Shown: piece by piece, positions 16,668 through 25,405 of the stretch | Position numbering within the stretch: the stretch's first letter is position 1 | How the letters are laid out: every line of letters starts with the position of its first letter | Assembly (NCBI GenBank): GCA_938086785.1 | Contig: CALKCM010000004.1 | Location: 62,001-126,000 of the forward strand | DNA from: an uncultured Bacteroidia bacterium | GTDB taxonomy: Bacteria; Bacteroidota; Bacteroidia; NS11-12g; UBA955 | Direction of reading: 5' to 3' | Length of the DNA: 64,000 bases | Program-made: the position numbers and the translations under genes | Notes under the pieces: generated by a model | The model's input: only the letters and a program-made list of their open reading frames with translations | What the model was told of the DNA's origin: nothing | The model's database searches: none

Positions 16668-18059
16668 ATGCCGTATTTATTAGAAATTTTTTACTTCCTC
16701 GCATCACTAGGTTTCGTCATTGGTTTAAAGATGATGGGTAAACCTGATTCAGCTAGAAAAGGGAACCTTGTTGCAGGAGCAGGAATGGCTTTGGCCGTTT
16801 TAGGAACGCTGTTTTTTAACAGCCAAGGGGTATATGTTATTCCAAATTTTGGGTGGATCATGGCTGGGATTGCTGTAGGTACTATTATAGGATTTGTAAT
16901 GGCCAAAAAGGTTCAAATGACAAAAATGCCCGAAATGGTAAGTTTGTTCAACGGGATGGGAGGCTTATGTGCTGCGCTTATTTCAATTATAGAATGGCGA
17001 CATATCGCTGGTTCAGGCGAAGGGGTAGAAGTATTGCACTACCTTCCTATACTAGCGGGTCTTATTATTGGAACCATTTCATTTATAGGATCTATGGTAG
17101 CCTGGGGCAAGTTAAACGGGTCGTTAAAAGACATTCTTTTACCTGGACAGCAGTTGGTGAACTTTGTGGTCTTAGCTGCCATAACTGCAGTTTCAATATT
17201 GCTATATCAAACAGGTTCAGATATTTATTTCTATGCCATTTTGGTTCTTTCAGGTATTTATGGGTTGCTTTTTGTTTTTCCAATAGGGGGAGCAGATATG
17301 CCTGTGGTAATATCCTTACTGAACTCATTTACAGGAATGGCTGCCGCTTGTGGTGGTTTTATGTACGATAATAAAGTAATGCTTATGGGAGGTATTTTGG
17401 TAGGAAGTGCCGGTACTATTCTCACTATTGTTATGTGCAAGGCCATGAATAGAAGTTTAAAAAATGTACTCCTCGGCAATTTCGGTGGAGGAAATACAGC
17501 GCAAGCTTCTACCAGTGCCAGTGGGGGAACTGTAAGAGAAGTACAAGCCACCGATGTAGCCATTATGATGAAGTATGCATCAAAGGTTATTGTGGTTCCT
17601 GGTTATGGTCTTGCAGTGGCTCAAGCCCAGCATGTTTGTCATGAGTTAGAAGAAATGTTAGATGCAGAAGGAGTTGATGTAAAGTATGCAATCCATCCCG
17701 TGGCAGGTAGAATGCCAGGACACATGAATGTTTTGTTAGCCGAAAGTAATGTGAGCTATGATAAGCTAGTTGAAATGGACGATATAAATAGTGAATTTGC
17801 AACCACAGACGTTGTGCTCGTAGTAGGAGCCAATGATGTTGTGAATCCAGCAGCAAAAACAGATCCAGCAAGCCCTATTTATGGTATGCCTATCCTTGAT
17901 GTAGAGAACGCTAAACAGGTTATCGTTTTAAAAAGGAGCATGAAAGCAGGGTATGCAGGTATTGAAAATGAACTTTTCTTTAAAGATAAAACGGGAATGT
18001 TATTTGGAGATGCCAAGGACAGCATTCAGAAATTAGTGAATGAAATGAAAGTTTTGTAA
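16668..18059 (+). CDS. pntB: NAD(P) transhydrogenase subunit beta
   Basis: A 463-residue subunit. The N-terminal half holds eight or nine membrane helices of the proton channel, and the C-terminal domain III (from about 290) binds NADP(H). Conserved landmarks include FNGMGGLCAALISI, the VIVVPGYGLAVAQAQH nucleotide site, and VAGRMPGHMNVLLAE. It works with the two alpha parts to make NADPH for biosynthesis; dihydrofolate reductase elsewhere in the window is one NADPH consumer. The length is typical. Confidence 0.95.
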   Translation: MPYLLEIFYFLASLGFVIGLKMMGKPDSARKGNLVAGAGMALAVLGTLFFNSQGVYVIPNFGWIMAGIAVGTIIGFVMAKKVQMTKMPEMVSLFNGMGGLCAALISIIEWRHIAGSGEGVEVLHYLPILAGLIIGTISFIGSMVAWGKLNGSLKDILLPGQQLVNFVVLAAITAVSILLYQTGSDIYFYAILVLSGIYGLLFVFPIGGADMPVVISLLNSFTGMAAACGGFMYDNKVMLMGGILVGSAGTILTIVMCKAMNRSLKNVLLGNFGGGNTAQASTSASGGTVREVQATDVAIMMKYASKVIVVPGYGLAVAQAQHVCHELEEMLDAEGVDVKYAIHPVAGRMPGHMNVLLAESNVSYDKLVEMDDINSEFATTDVVLVVGANDVVNPAAKTDPASPIYGMPILDVENAKQVIVLKRSMKAGYAGIENELFFKDKTGMLFGDAKDSIQKLVNEMKVL

Positions 18060-18131
18060 TTAAAATTTTAACAAATATTTAGAACAGCCTTGCGTTAAAT
18101 ATGGTACAGATGAATTAAAAAATAGAATAGA

Positions 18132-18698
18132 ATGAATAGTAATACCGCTTTAAATAGATTAATAGAAGGAAACACCCGCTTTGTTGAAGACAAGTTAGAA
18201 GGGAAATTGAAAGATTCGGAAAGACGAAATAGTCTAACCAGTGGCCAAGAGCCCTATGCCATTGTTTTGAGTTGTGCGGATAGTAGAGTTGTTCCAGAAC
18301 TTGCCTTTGATACAGGTTTAGGTGAATTATTTGTAGTCCGAGTAGCAGGGAATATTGCAAATACCTCGTCCATGGCGAGTATTGAATATGCTGTGGCACA
18401 TTGTGGTTCCAAGCTAATTGTAGTTTTGGGCCATCAAAGTTGTGGTGCGGTCACTGCAGCTGTAAATGGAGGAGATAATGGATATAACTTAAATCATTTG
18501 TTAGCCCATATTACCCCGGCGATAGAAGCCTCAGATAAGCAAGCTACCATAAGCGATGTTATTAAAACCAACGCAAAATTAACCCTCAAAGAACTGACCA
18601 ATCGTTCCTCTATTATCGGGGACGCCGTCTCCAAGGGAGATGTTAAAATTGTACCTGCATATTATAATCTAGATACAGGTAAAGTCGATTTTTTGTAG
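18132..18698 (+). CDS. Beta-class carbonic anhydrase
   Basis: A 188-residue zinc enzyme that interconverts CO2 and bicarbonate. The active-site residues are all present: Cys48, Asp50 and Arg52 in SCADSRVVPE, then His101 and Cys104 in GHQSCGA. The length and spacing match bacterial beta-CAs. No signal peptide is seen, so it is cytoplasmic and probably feeds carboxylation reactions. It follows pntB by 72 nt without a clear perfect -7 box, so read-through from the pnt operon is possible. Confidence 0.93.
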   Translation: MNSNTALNRLIEGNTRFVEDKLEGKLKDSERRNSLTSGQEPYAIVLSCADSRVVPELAFDTGLGELFVVRVAGNIANTSSMASIEYAVAHCGSKLIVVLGHQSCGAVTAAVNGGDNGYNLNHLLAHITPAIEASDKQATISDVIKTNAKLTLKELTNRSSIIGDAVSKGDVKIVPAYYNLDTGKVDFL

Positions 18699-18762
18699 AA
18701 TAGGACGGAGTGCAGAGATTTCTGCTTAATGCGTATTGCTCTGAAGAAAACGTGCAAAGGAT

Positions 18763-18784
18763 AAAGGGTAATTACATGCCCTTT
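18763..18784 (+). terminator. Possible weak terminator after carbonic anhydrase
   Basis: AAAGGG (18763-18768) pairs with CCCTTT (18779-18784) across a 10-nt loop. Only a short T-rich stretch follows. Confidence 0.3.
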
Positions 18785-18875
18785 CTAGTTGCTAAATATT
18801 TATATTTTAGAATAAGATTCCCAAATCGGAGGTACGTATAATAAGGAACGTCTCAAGATTTTTTAGAATGGCGCG

Positions 18876-18883
18876 TATCTTTG
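18876..18883 (+). promoter_or_regulatory. -7 element (TATCTTTG) with GTG start four bases downstream
   Basis: A perfect match. Only TACT separates it from the GTG at 18888, so transcription should begin at the start codon itself. Confidence 0.65.
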
Positions 18884-18887
18884 TACT

Positions 18888-20087
18888 GTGAAAATAGGAC
18901 TAATTCAGGAAAGAAAAACTCCACCCGATAACAGAGTTCCCTTAACTCCAAGTCAGGCAGCAGTATTTAAAACGCGGTTCCCAAATATAGAGTTGGTGGC
19001 AGAAGCATCTCCAACCCGATGCTTTTCAGATGCTGAGTATCAAGCCGCTGGAATTCATATTCAAACGGACATGACCGACTGTGATGCACTTTTGGGAGTT
19101 AAAGAAGTGCCAGTTGAAGCGCTCATTCCAAATAAAACATACATGTTCTTTTCGCACACCATAAAAGCGCAAGAGTACAACCGAACATTGCTGCAAACCA
19201 TACTTAAAAATAACATTAGACTCATAGACTACGAAGTCATTAATTGGGATAATGGTCAACGGGTTCTTGGTTTTGGACATTGGGCTGGAATTGTGGGAGC
19301 CTACAATGGTATATTAACCTATGGCTTAAAATCAGGGGATTTTAACTTAAAGCCAGCTAACCAATGCAAAGATTTTGATGAAATGATTCAGGAAGGCTTG
19401 AAAGTGAAGCTGAGACCAATAAAAATAGTGGTTAGTGGAACGGGTAGAGTTGGAAAAGGATCCATCGAAGTAATGCAGAAATTGAAAATTAGAAAGGTAA
19501 GCCCCCAAGATTTTTTATCTCAGTCATACGATGAAGCGGTATATACCCATTTAGGTAATTCAGATTTGTTTGAAAGAAAAGATGGCGAAGAATGGAACAA
19601 TCAACATTTTTATACCAACCACAACCAATATAAAAGCCAATTTGAGGTATTCTATAAAAAAACAGATGTACTGATCCATGGGATATATTGGGAAAACGAT
19701 ATGCCTCAACTTTTTACCAAAGAAGATACTCAAAAGCCCGAGTTTAGGATAGAGGTAATTGCAGATATAACCTGTGATATTGATGGGAGCATCCCAATTA
19801 CATTTAAAGATACCAGTATTTCAGATCCCATAATTTATTGGGATTCGTCCCTGCAAAAGGCTGCCAAGTCTTCATCAAAAAATACCATCGATATAATGGC
19901 TGTTGGGAATTTACCCAATGAATTGCCAAGAGATGCAAGCACATCCTTTGGCGAAAAAATGCTTGAGTTTTGTTTGCCCGCTCTTATCGAAGGTGGAGAT
20001 TCTATTTTGACGAACGGAACCATGACCAAAAATGGTAAGCTCACAGATAGGTATGCCTATTTGCAAGATTTCGTAGAAGAGAAATAA
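18888..20087 (+). CDS. AlaDH/PNT-superfamily dehydrogenase, saccharopine dehydrogenase (lysine-forming)-like
   Basis: A 399-residue NAD(P)-dependent oxidoreductase. The N-terminal domain opens MKIGLIQERKTPPDNRVPLTP, carrying the AlaDH/PNT signature. GFGHWAGIVGAYNGI (about 126-140) resembles the equivalent segment of fungal lysine-forming saccharopine dehydrogenase. A Rossmann motif VSGTGRVGKGS is near 182-192. Family members act on alanine or saccharopine, or are uncharacterised; the substrate here is not determined. The start is GTG and the -7 box is directly upstream, so the message is probably leaderless. It shares a superfamily with pntAA 2.6 kb upstream but is a different subfamily. Confidence 0.78.
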   Translation: MKIGLIQERKTPPDNRVPLTPSQAAVFKTRFPNIELVAEASPTRCFSDAEYQAAGIHIQTDMTDCDALLGVKEVPVEALIPNKTYMFFSHTIKAQEYNRTLLQTILKNNIRLIDYEVINWDNGQRVLGFGHWAGIVGAYNGILTYGLKSGDFNLKPANQCKDFDEMIQEGLKVKLRPIKIVVSGTGRVGKGSIEVMQKLKIRKVSPQDFLSQSYDEAVYTHLGNSDLFERKDGEEWNNQHFYTNHNQYKSQFEVFYKKTDVLIHGIYWENDMPQLFTKEDTQKPEFRIEVIADITCDIDGSIPITFKDTSISDPIIYWDSSLQKAAKSSSKNTIDIMAVGNLPNELPRDASTSFGEKMLEFCLPALIEGGDSILTNGTMTKNGKLTDRYAYLQDFVEEK

Positions 20088-20231
20088 AAAGCCTCCCCAA
20101 TTGTCCCAAAACTCCTTAATATGCAGAGATTTTATGCTCCAGTAAGCAAAAAAAACTCGCGACCAGAGAGTGAAAATATTTTGGGTACAATAGAAAAAAA
20201 TCGCGACTTTTGTCTTGGATTAATTCGCAGC

Positions 20232-22718
20232 ATGAATTGGAATAAAGAATTTTTAAAGAAAACAGGCATTTTTGCTCTTTTTACACTAGGGTTTTGGGTG
20301 ATAAGTTTATTGTACTTGAGTCCGGCTCTAGACGGCATGATGATTCGCCAAGGAGATATGACACAGTCTCGTTTGATGCGGGCGGATCTGCAACAATATC
20401 AAGAAAAAACAGGAGAAGTAATGGACTGGGCTCCAAATATTTTTGGAGGAATGCCGTCAGATTTAATTCTAGGTAAACCAGGAGGAAATCTCATTTATCA
20501 GTCCGGTATTTTTAGAATATTTAATTTAGTAAGTTCTCCCTTCGATTTTCTTTTTCTGGCCATGTTATCCATGTTTGTACTGCTAAAATCTGCTAAAGTA
20601 AATAATTGGTTGGCTGCCGCAGGAGCCATAGGTTATGCATTTATGACATTTACTATTGTTAGCTACGAGGCAGGTCACATAACCAAAGTGCAGGCAATGG
20701 CTATGATGCCCGGAGTACTTGCAGGATTAATGCTTCTCATTCGTAGGAAATATCTTCTTGGAACACTGGTTACTGGCGTGTTTTTTACCTCTTGTCTAGG
20801 ATTTTTTCATTATCAAATTGCTTATTACGTGGGCATTTGTCTAGCCCTATTTGGCTTGGTAATAGTAATTACGGGTTTCATAAATAAAGATTGGAAGCAC
20901 GTTAGTCTCACCATTGGCGGGCTTTTTATTGCAAGTTTACTCACGGTAGCCTCCAACTCACAAAAAATTATTGATACTAAAAATTATTCAGCCGAGACCA
21001 TGCGTGGGGGAAGTAAACTGAGCAGTGATGTGCCCGATGCGGGAGCAGAAAACAACACTAATGTGAAGGGACTAAGCATGGATTATGCCTACTCCTGGAG
21101 TTATATGCCCAAGGAATTATTTACTCTTATAGTGCCCCGCTTTATGGGAGGGAGTAGCGCTGAAAATGTAGGGTATAATGAAGAATTTGGCACAGATATA
21201 CTTCCCTTGTATCATGGGAATCTTGCAAGTACGGCAGGTCCCATCTACATAGGTGCAGTTTTCATGGTCCTTTTTATTGCAGCCTTCGTTATATGTATTC
21301 GGTATCTAAAAGAGAACCAAGAGGGTGCAAATCGAAATGTAGTACTTATTACAACTGCTGCAGTTGCTCTAACCTTTATTGTTTCGGTAATACTGGCATT
21401 AGGAAAGTATATGGATATTAATACATGGCTCTTTGAAACGCTTCCATATTATAATAAGTTTAGAACGCCTATGATGGCGCTTTGTATTGCACAAATGCTT
21501 ATTCCATTTTATAGCATGTATGGCCTTCACCTCATGTTTGAGCAATCCGATTCGAAAGCTAGTTCAAAACTTTTTAAACCTGTGCTAATAAGCGTTGGAT
21601 CCATTCTTGTGCTTACTTTTTTAACTATTAAAATGCAGGAATATGGCGGTTTAAGAGATGCACAAATTGCCGGAGAGGGAGTCCGGAGCAGTCTTAAGGA
21701 ATTTAGAGAGTCTGTGGCAACCAAAGACTTTATGAGGACCTTTGGCTTTGCAGCAGTAGCACTATTACTTATCTACTTAACAATACAAAAGACGATTTCC
21801 AAAAATACAGCCTGGATTGGTTTAGCTATTTTATGCAGTATTGATATGATTGGAGTGAGTAAAAGATATTTGTCAGATGATAATTGGGAATACAAAGAAG
21901 ATCAAACCGTAGCACCTCCAACTCCATTTGATCAACAATTACAAGCTATTAATAAAGATAGAGCTCGAGTCTTGGATTTAAGAACAGATCCATTCAACAG
22001 CAATACCTCCGTTCCATTTCACAGAAATATAGGAGGGTATCATCCCGCCAAATTAAGCGCATATCAGGACTTAATTAGTTATGGAATAACTCCAAATGGA
22101 GGTCAATTCAACACAGAAGTTATTAATAATAACAATGCGCTCGATATGATGAATTGCGCCTATGTACTAAATTCTAATCCTCAAACAAAGTCAACAGAAG
22201 TAATTCCGCGTTCAACGGCTCTCGGGAACTCTTGGTTTGTTAGTCGCGTCCGTTTAGCAGATTCAGCAAAGGATGAAATGGAAATGGTCAACACCTTAAA
22301 TCTCTCAAAAGAAGCCGTATTCTCAAAAGAAAATAAGCAGCCCAGCGCAAGCAGTTATGTAGTAGATTCTGCAACAGCCTCCATTCGTCAAACCTATTTT
22401 AGTCCAGATACGATTCGCTATGAAAGTTCAAATGCTAATTTAGGTTTAGCCGTGTTTAGTGAAATTTTTTACGCTATCGAAGGCTCCGGTTGGGTGGCTA
22501 AAATAGACAATAAAGAGACCCCAATACTTAGAGCAAATTACCTCCTAAGGTCTATCGAAATTCCAGCAGGAAATCATGCCATTGAATTTGTGTTCAATCC
22601 AGCGAAAAAACAATTCGTACCTCTCGAGAAAGCAGCTTCTGGTATTTTGTTATTTGGATTGATTGGAGTGCTACTCCTCGAAGCCTTGGGTAAAAAAATA
22701 AAGGGAGTGGATGCCTAA
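20232..22718 (+). CDS. YfhO-like polytopic membrane protein
   Basis: An 828-residue membrane protein with about a dozen helices and a large extracytoplasmic C-terminal region that ends in another helix before KKIKGVDA. The architecture matches the bacterial YfhO family, members of which help attach sugars to cell-surface polymers. Bacteroidota homologues are common but unstudied. An in-frame ATG at 20121 exists, but the residues it adds are polar and unlike the family. The chosen ATG at 20232 gives MNWNKEFLKKTG followed by the first helix, and GACTTTTG at 20205-20212 is one base from a -7 box. The next gene, a GT2 enzyme, overlaps its 3' end by 8 nt. Confidence 0.8.
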   Translation: MNWNKEFLKKTGIFALFTLGFWVISLLYLSPALDGMMIRQGDMTQSRLMRADLQQYQEKTGEVMDWAPNIFGGMPSDLILGKPGGNLIYQSGIFRIFNLVSSPFDFLFLAMLSMFVLLKSAKVNNWLAAAGAIGYAFMTFTIVSYEAGHITKVQAMAMMPGVLAGLMLLIRRKYLLGTLVTGVFFTSCLGFFHYQIAYYVGICLALFGLVIVITGFINKDWKHVSLTIGGLFIASLLTVASNSQKIIDTKNYSAETMRGGSKLSSDVPDAGAENNTNVKGLSMDYAYSWSYMPKELFTLIVPRFMGGSSAENVGYNEEFGTDILPLYHGNLASTAGPIYIGAVFMVLFIAAFVICIRYLKENQEGANRNVVLITTAAVALTFIVSVILALGKYMDINTWLFETLPYYNKFRTPMMALCIAQMLIPFYSMYGLHLMFEQSDSKASSKLFKPVLISVGSILVLTFLTIKMQEYGGLRDAQIAGEGVRSSLKEFRESVATKDFMRTFGFAAVALLLIYLTIQKTISKNTAWIGLAILCSIDMIGVSKRYLSDDNWEYKEDQTVAPPTPFDQQLQAINKDRARVLDLRTDPFNSNTSVPFHRNIGGYHPAKLSAYQDLISYGITPNGGQFNTEVINNNNALDMMNCAYVLNSNPQTKSTEVIPRSTALGNSWFVSRVRLADSAKDEMEMVNTLNLSKEAVFSKENKQPSASSYVVDSATASIRQTYFSPDTIRYESSNANLGLAVFSEIFYAIEGSGWVAKIDNKETPILRANYLLRSIEIPAGNHAIEFVFNPAKKQFVPLEKAASGILLFGLIGVLLLEALGKKIKGVDA

Positions 22719-23475
22719 AAAGCTAAGCGTCATAACCATTAATTATAATAACTATTCAGGTCTCATTAGAACTGCCGAATCAGTAATTAACCAAACATCC
22801 AGAAGTGATATAGAGTGGATTGTGGTGGATGGAGATAGTTCAGACGAATCTAAAGATTGGATTAAAAATAATCAATCGGATATTGATGTGTTGATATCAG
22901 AGCCCGATAAAGGCATTTATGATGCCATGAATAAGGGCATAGAAATAGCCTCGGGAGCGTACCTGTGGTTTATGAACTCAGGGGATGCCATATTTAATTT
23001 AAACACTGCCCACCTTCTATTGCAAGATCTAAAGTCGGAGAAAGATATATACTTCTCAGATACTATGTTTATAGACCAAAAGGGTAAAGAAATAGGCCTA
23101 ATTAGTCAGTTGAAGCCACAGCGCCTTCCCAAAAGTTTAGTCCCCAGTAGTTTTAGATTTGGGATGAATGTTTGCCACCAGAGTTTTGTCGTGAAGAAAA
23201 AAGATGTTCCCAAATACAATTTGCAGTATAGGTTAGCCTCAGATATTGACTGGGTTATCGCGATACTAAAAACATCGCCGAGTAATCTCCGCTGCAACTA
23301 TATCTTAAGCCGTTTTGAAACTGGGGGGAGCAGTTATCAGAATACGAACGAGGCCTGGAAAGAAAGGTATAAAGTTTTGAGAGAGCACTATGGTAGCTTG
23401 TCAAATTTATTGGCTCATGGATATATTCTGTTGCGAAGAGTTTTTTTTAAAATTAGAATGAGTCTTAAAATGTAA
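22711..23475 (+). CDS. Family-2 glycosyltransferase (GT-A fold)
   Basis: A 254-residue cytoplasmic glycosyltransferase with the classic GT2 beginning LSVITINYNNYSGL. The nucleotide-sugar elements are VVDGDSSDESKD at about 38-49 and EPDKGIYDAMNKGIEIASG at about 64-82; the GIYDAMNKG segment is typical of colanic/O-antigen type transferases. It overlaps the YfhO-like gene by 8 nt and must be co-translated with it, suggesting joint work on a surface glycan. The sugar and acceptor are unknown. Confidence 0.87.
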   Translation: MPKKLSVITINYNNYSGLIRTAESVINQTSRSDIEWIVVDGDSSDESKDWIKNNQSDIDVLISEPDKGIYDAMNKGIEIASGAYLWFMNSGDAIFNLNTAHLLLQDLKSEKDIYFSDTMFIDQKGKEIGLISQLKPQRLPKSLVPSSFRFGMNVCHQSFVVKKKDVPKYNLQYRLASDIDWVIAILKTSPSNLRCNYILSRFETGGSSYQNTNEAWKERYKVLREHYGSLSNLLAHGYILLRRVFFKIRMSLKM

Positions 23476-23523
23476 GTCCATTTGGTTGGGGATATTATTT
23501 TTTCGTTCCCCCCTGAGATTCTC

Positions 23524-23531
23524 TACTTTTG
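23524..23531 (+). promoter_or_regulatory. -7 element (TACTTTTG) of the coiled-coil gene
   Basis: A perfect match 21 nt before the ATG at 23553. Confidence 0.55.
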
Positions 23532-23552
23532 TAAAATAAAATAAATGTCTTA

Positions 23553-24563
23553 ATGAAAAAGAAGTCCATTTTAGTTATCGTTTGGTTGGTGCTATTCGTA
23601 TCCTTGGGTATTAATGGGTATCAATATTATATAAAACGCGAGACAGATAAAAGTGCGATGAGTCGTTTATCCATTCGTAACTTTAAAGATTCAGTCAATA
23701 AAGTTATTACAGACCTAGAACTTTCATTAGAACATATGGCTCTTTTACAAAATGACAATAAAGAGATGGTAGCTGCTATAGCCAAGTTAGAAGCGCGTTC
23801 ACCTAAAACAATTATTAGAACCAATACCGTTGATCCCAATAAAGAAACTTTGGGACTCATGAAACAGATTAAATCATTGCAAAAACAACTCAGAGAAGCT
23901 TCTAAACCAGTCAATGAAATCATGGCTAATTCAGGTAATAAACCACTTTCTTCGAGCGACCTAGAAGCTATTGATACCTATAAAACATTGGTTGAATCAA
24001 AACAAAAAGAAATCGTGTCTCTAACCTCAGAGGTAGAGAAACTGCAAGTTAGTAGAGAAAAATACGCAACTGATCATTCCACAGAAATTCAAGGTCAATA
24101 CGATAGCTTAAAAGAAGAGAACAATGATCTTAGAGATCGATTTGAGAAAGGAGCCGTTCCTCAATTAAGTAACCTTATGGTTAAAGGGGGTGCTATGGAA
24201 GACGGTATTTTTAATACTAGTTCAAAAAGTAAAAAGATTAAGAGACTTCGATTCAGCTTTGATGTTTTAGAAAATCCGCTCATAATTGAGCCCTTAAAAG
24301 AAGAAATTGTCATTAGAGTTATAAGTGAATCGGGAGCTGTACTTAGCACAACAGAGCTCAATGGTAAAATGATGAGTAGCGATGAAGTATACACCTTAAA
24401 AGATGAAATCCAGATAGAGGCAAAGATGCAAGGCAGCGCACCTCAAGTGCTGTGGTTCCCAGAAGATGAACAATTGCAAGATAGACTCATTAAAGGTACC
24501 TATATTGTTCAATTGATAAGTAGGGATAAAATAAAGCAAATTGTAGAACTTGCAGTAAACTAA
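23553..24563 (+). CDS. Membrane-anchored coiled-coil protein, function unknown
   Basis: A 336-residue protein: one N-terminal membrane anchor (about 6-25), a long charged coiled-coil region (about 40-210, rich in Lys/Glu/Leu heptads) and a compact beta-rich C-terminal domain (about 225-336). The last part has RLRFSFDVLENPLIIEP and ends IVELAVN. The layout suggests a periplasmic or inner-membrane scaffold protein. I do not recognise a named family. It converges with thiN, and the stop codons overlap by 4 nt. Confidence 0.7.
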   Translation: MKKKSILVIVWLVLFVSLGINGYQYYIKRETDKSAMSRLSIRNFKDSVNKVITDLELSLEHMALLQNDNKEMVAAIAKLEARSPKTIIRTNTVDPNKETLGLMKQIKSLQKQLREASKPVNEIMANSGNKPLSSSDLEAIDTYKTLVESKQKEIVSLTSEVEKLQVSREKYATDHSTEIQGQYDSLKEENNDLRDRFEKGAVPQLSNLMVKGGAMEDGIFNTSSKSKKIKRLRFSFDVLENPLIIEPLKEEIVIRVISESGAVLSTTELNGKMMSSDEVYTLKDEIQIEAKMQGSAPQVLWFPEDEQLQDRLIKGTYIVQLISRDKIKQIVELAVN

Positions 24564-25219
24564 TCGGTACTCTCCATTATTACTAAACAACCCGAACTAT
24601 AGCTCAGTTCAACAATTCCGTCTTCAATAGCTTCATTGCTGCTTCCACTATCTGGAAGCCTGAGATTCATTTTATTTAAAGGATATTTTAGATTTTTAGA
24701 TTCAATTTCAAGAGCCTCAGGGATGCCGAATAAGCTAATAATAGCTCCCTGATTAAAGAACTTTTTATATTTCAACGGTGCCGGATAAATCAATCCAAAA
24801 TCATCAATAAGTTTCCAAGTAATCTTGGAGGTAAACTTAGTCAAACTTATAATATTGTTAAACGTGTGGTCTGTGCGCTTTCCTGTGGCCCAAAGAATAT
24901 TTACTGCAGGAAATTCCTTAGTGATTAAAAAATCCATCGCCTTTTCCAAATCTGTTTTTGACTGATCTGGAGCATGAATAATTTCCAATTCAGGCCTCTC
25001 TAATTTTAAGGCCTCCAAACGAGTGAAACTATCAAAATCTCCAAGCACTACATCAAAGTGAATACCCAACTTCAATACTCGTTCTACAGCACCGTCTAGA
25101 ACAATAATAAAGGGACTCCATTCTAAAATTTGACCTAAAAGATCCCACTCGCAGTCAGCACCATTTGCTATAATAAGTGCAGGCTCTTGTTTCTCTTTAA
25201 CCACATGGTGAGACGACAT
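24560..25219 (-). CDS. thiN: Thiamine pyrophosphokinase
   Basis: A 219-residue enzyme converting thiamine plus ATP to thiamine pyrophosphate plus AMP. Landmarks are IIVLDGAVERVLKLG, the VLGDFDS motif (about 59-65), DQSKTDLEKAM and ATGKRTDHTFNNI. The length is normal. The start codon at 25219 is preceded by TACCTTTG (25225-25232) with five bases between, so it is another candidate leaderless gene. It is monocistronic: porX lies divergently upstream. Confidence 0.9.
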   Translation of the reverse strand: MSSHHVVKEKQEPALIIANGADCEWDLLGQILEWSPFIIVLDGAVERVLKLGIHFDVVLGDFDSFTRLEALKLERPELEIIHAPDQSKTDLEKAMDFLITKEFPAVNILWATGKRTDHTFNNIISLTKFTSKITWKLIDDFGLIYPAPLKYKKFFNQGAIISLFGIPEALEIESKNLKYPLNKMNLRLPDSGSSNEAIEDGIVELSYSSGCLVIMESTD

Positions 25220-25224
25220 TGGTG

Positions 25225-25232
25225 CAAAGGTA
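25225..25232 (-). promoter_or_regulatory. -7 element (TACCTTTG) of thiN
   Basis: A perfect minus-strand match, with five bases to the ATG at 25219. Confidence 0.6.
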
Positions 25233-25383
25233 CCATGTTTATTTCACGCTTTTTATGCACTCTTTTCAAATTCTAACGTAACAAGTTCATTGCGCTTAAG
25301 TGTTCTAAAGCCCAAAAGATATAAGTTTAGCTAACAAAACTTATCCTTGGTCATAAGAGCGTCCGATGCCAAAATATTCTACG

Positions 25384-25391
25384 TAGATTTG
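25384..25391 (+). promoter_or_regulatory. -7 element (TAGATTTG) of porX
   Basis: A perfect match 14 nt before the ATG at 25406; leader of about 10 nt. Confidence 0.6.
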
Positions 25392-25405
25392 CGTTCTATA
25401 AACAC

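Noticed and set aside
16853-17371. 172-codon frame on the plus strand inside pntB
   Set aside because: It is in another frame of an unmistakable pntB and yields an Arg/Tyr/Cys/Trp-rich peptide without domain features.
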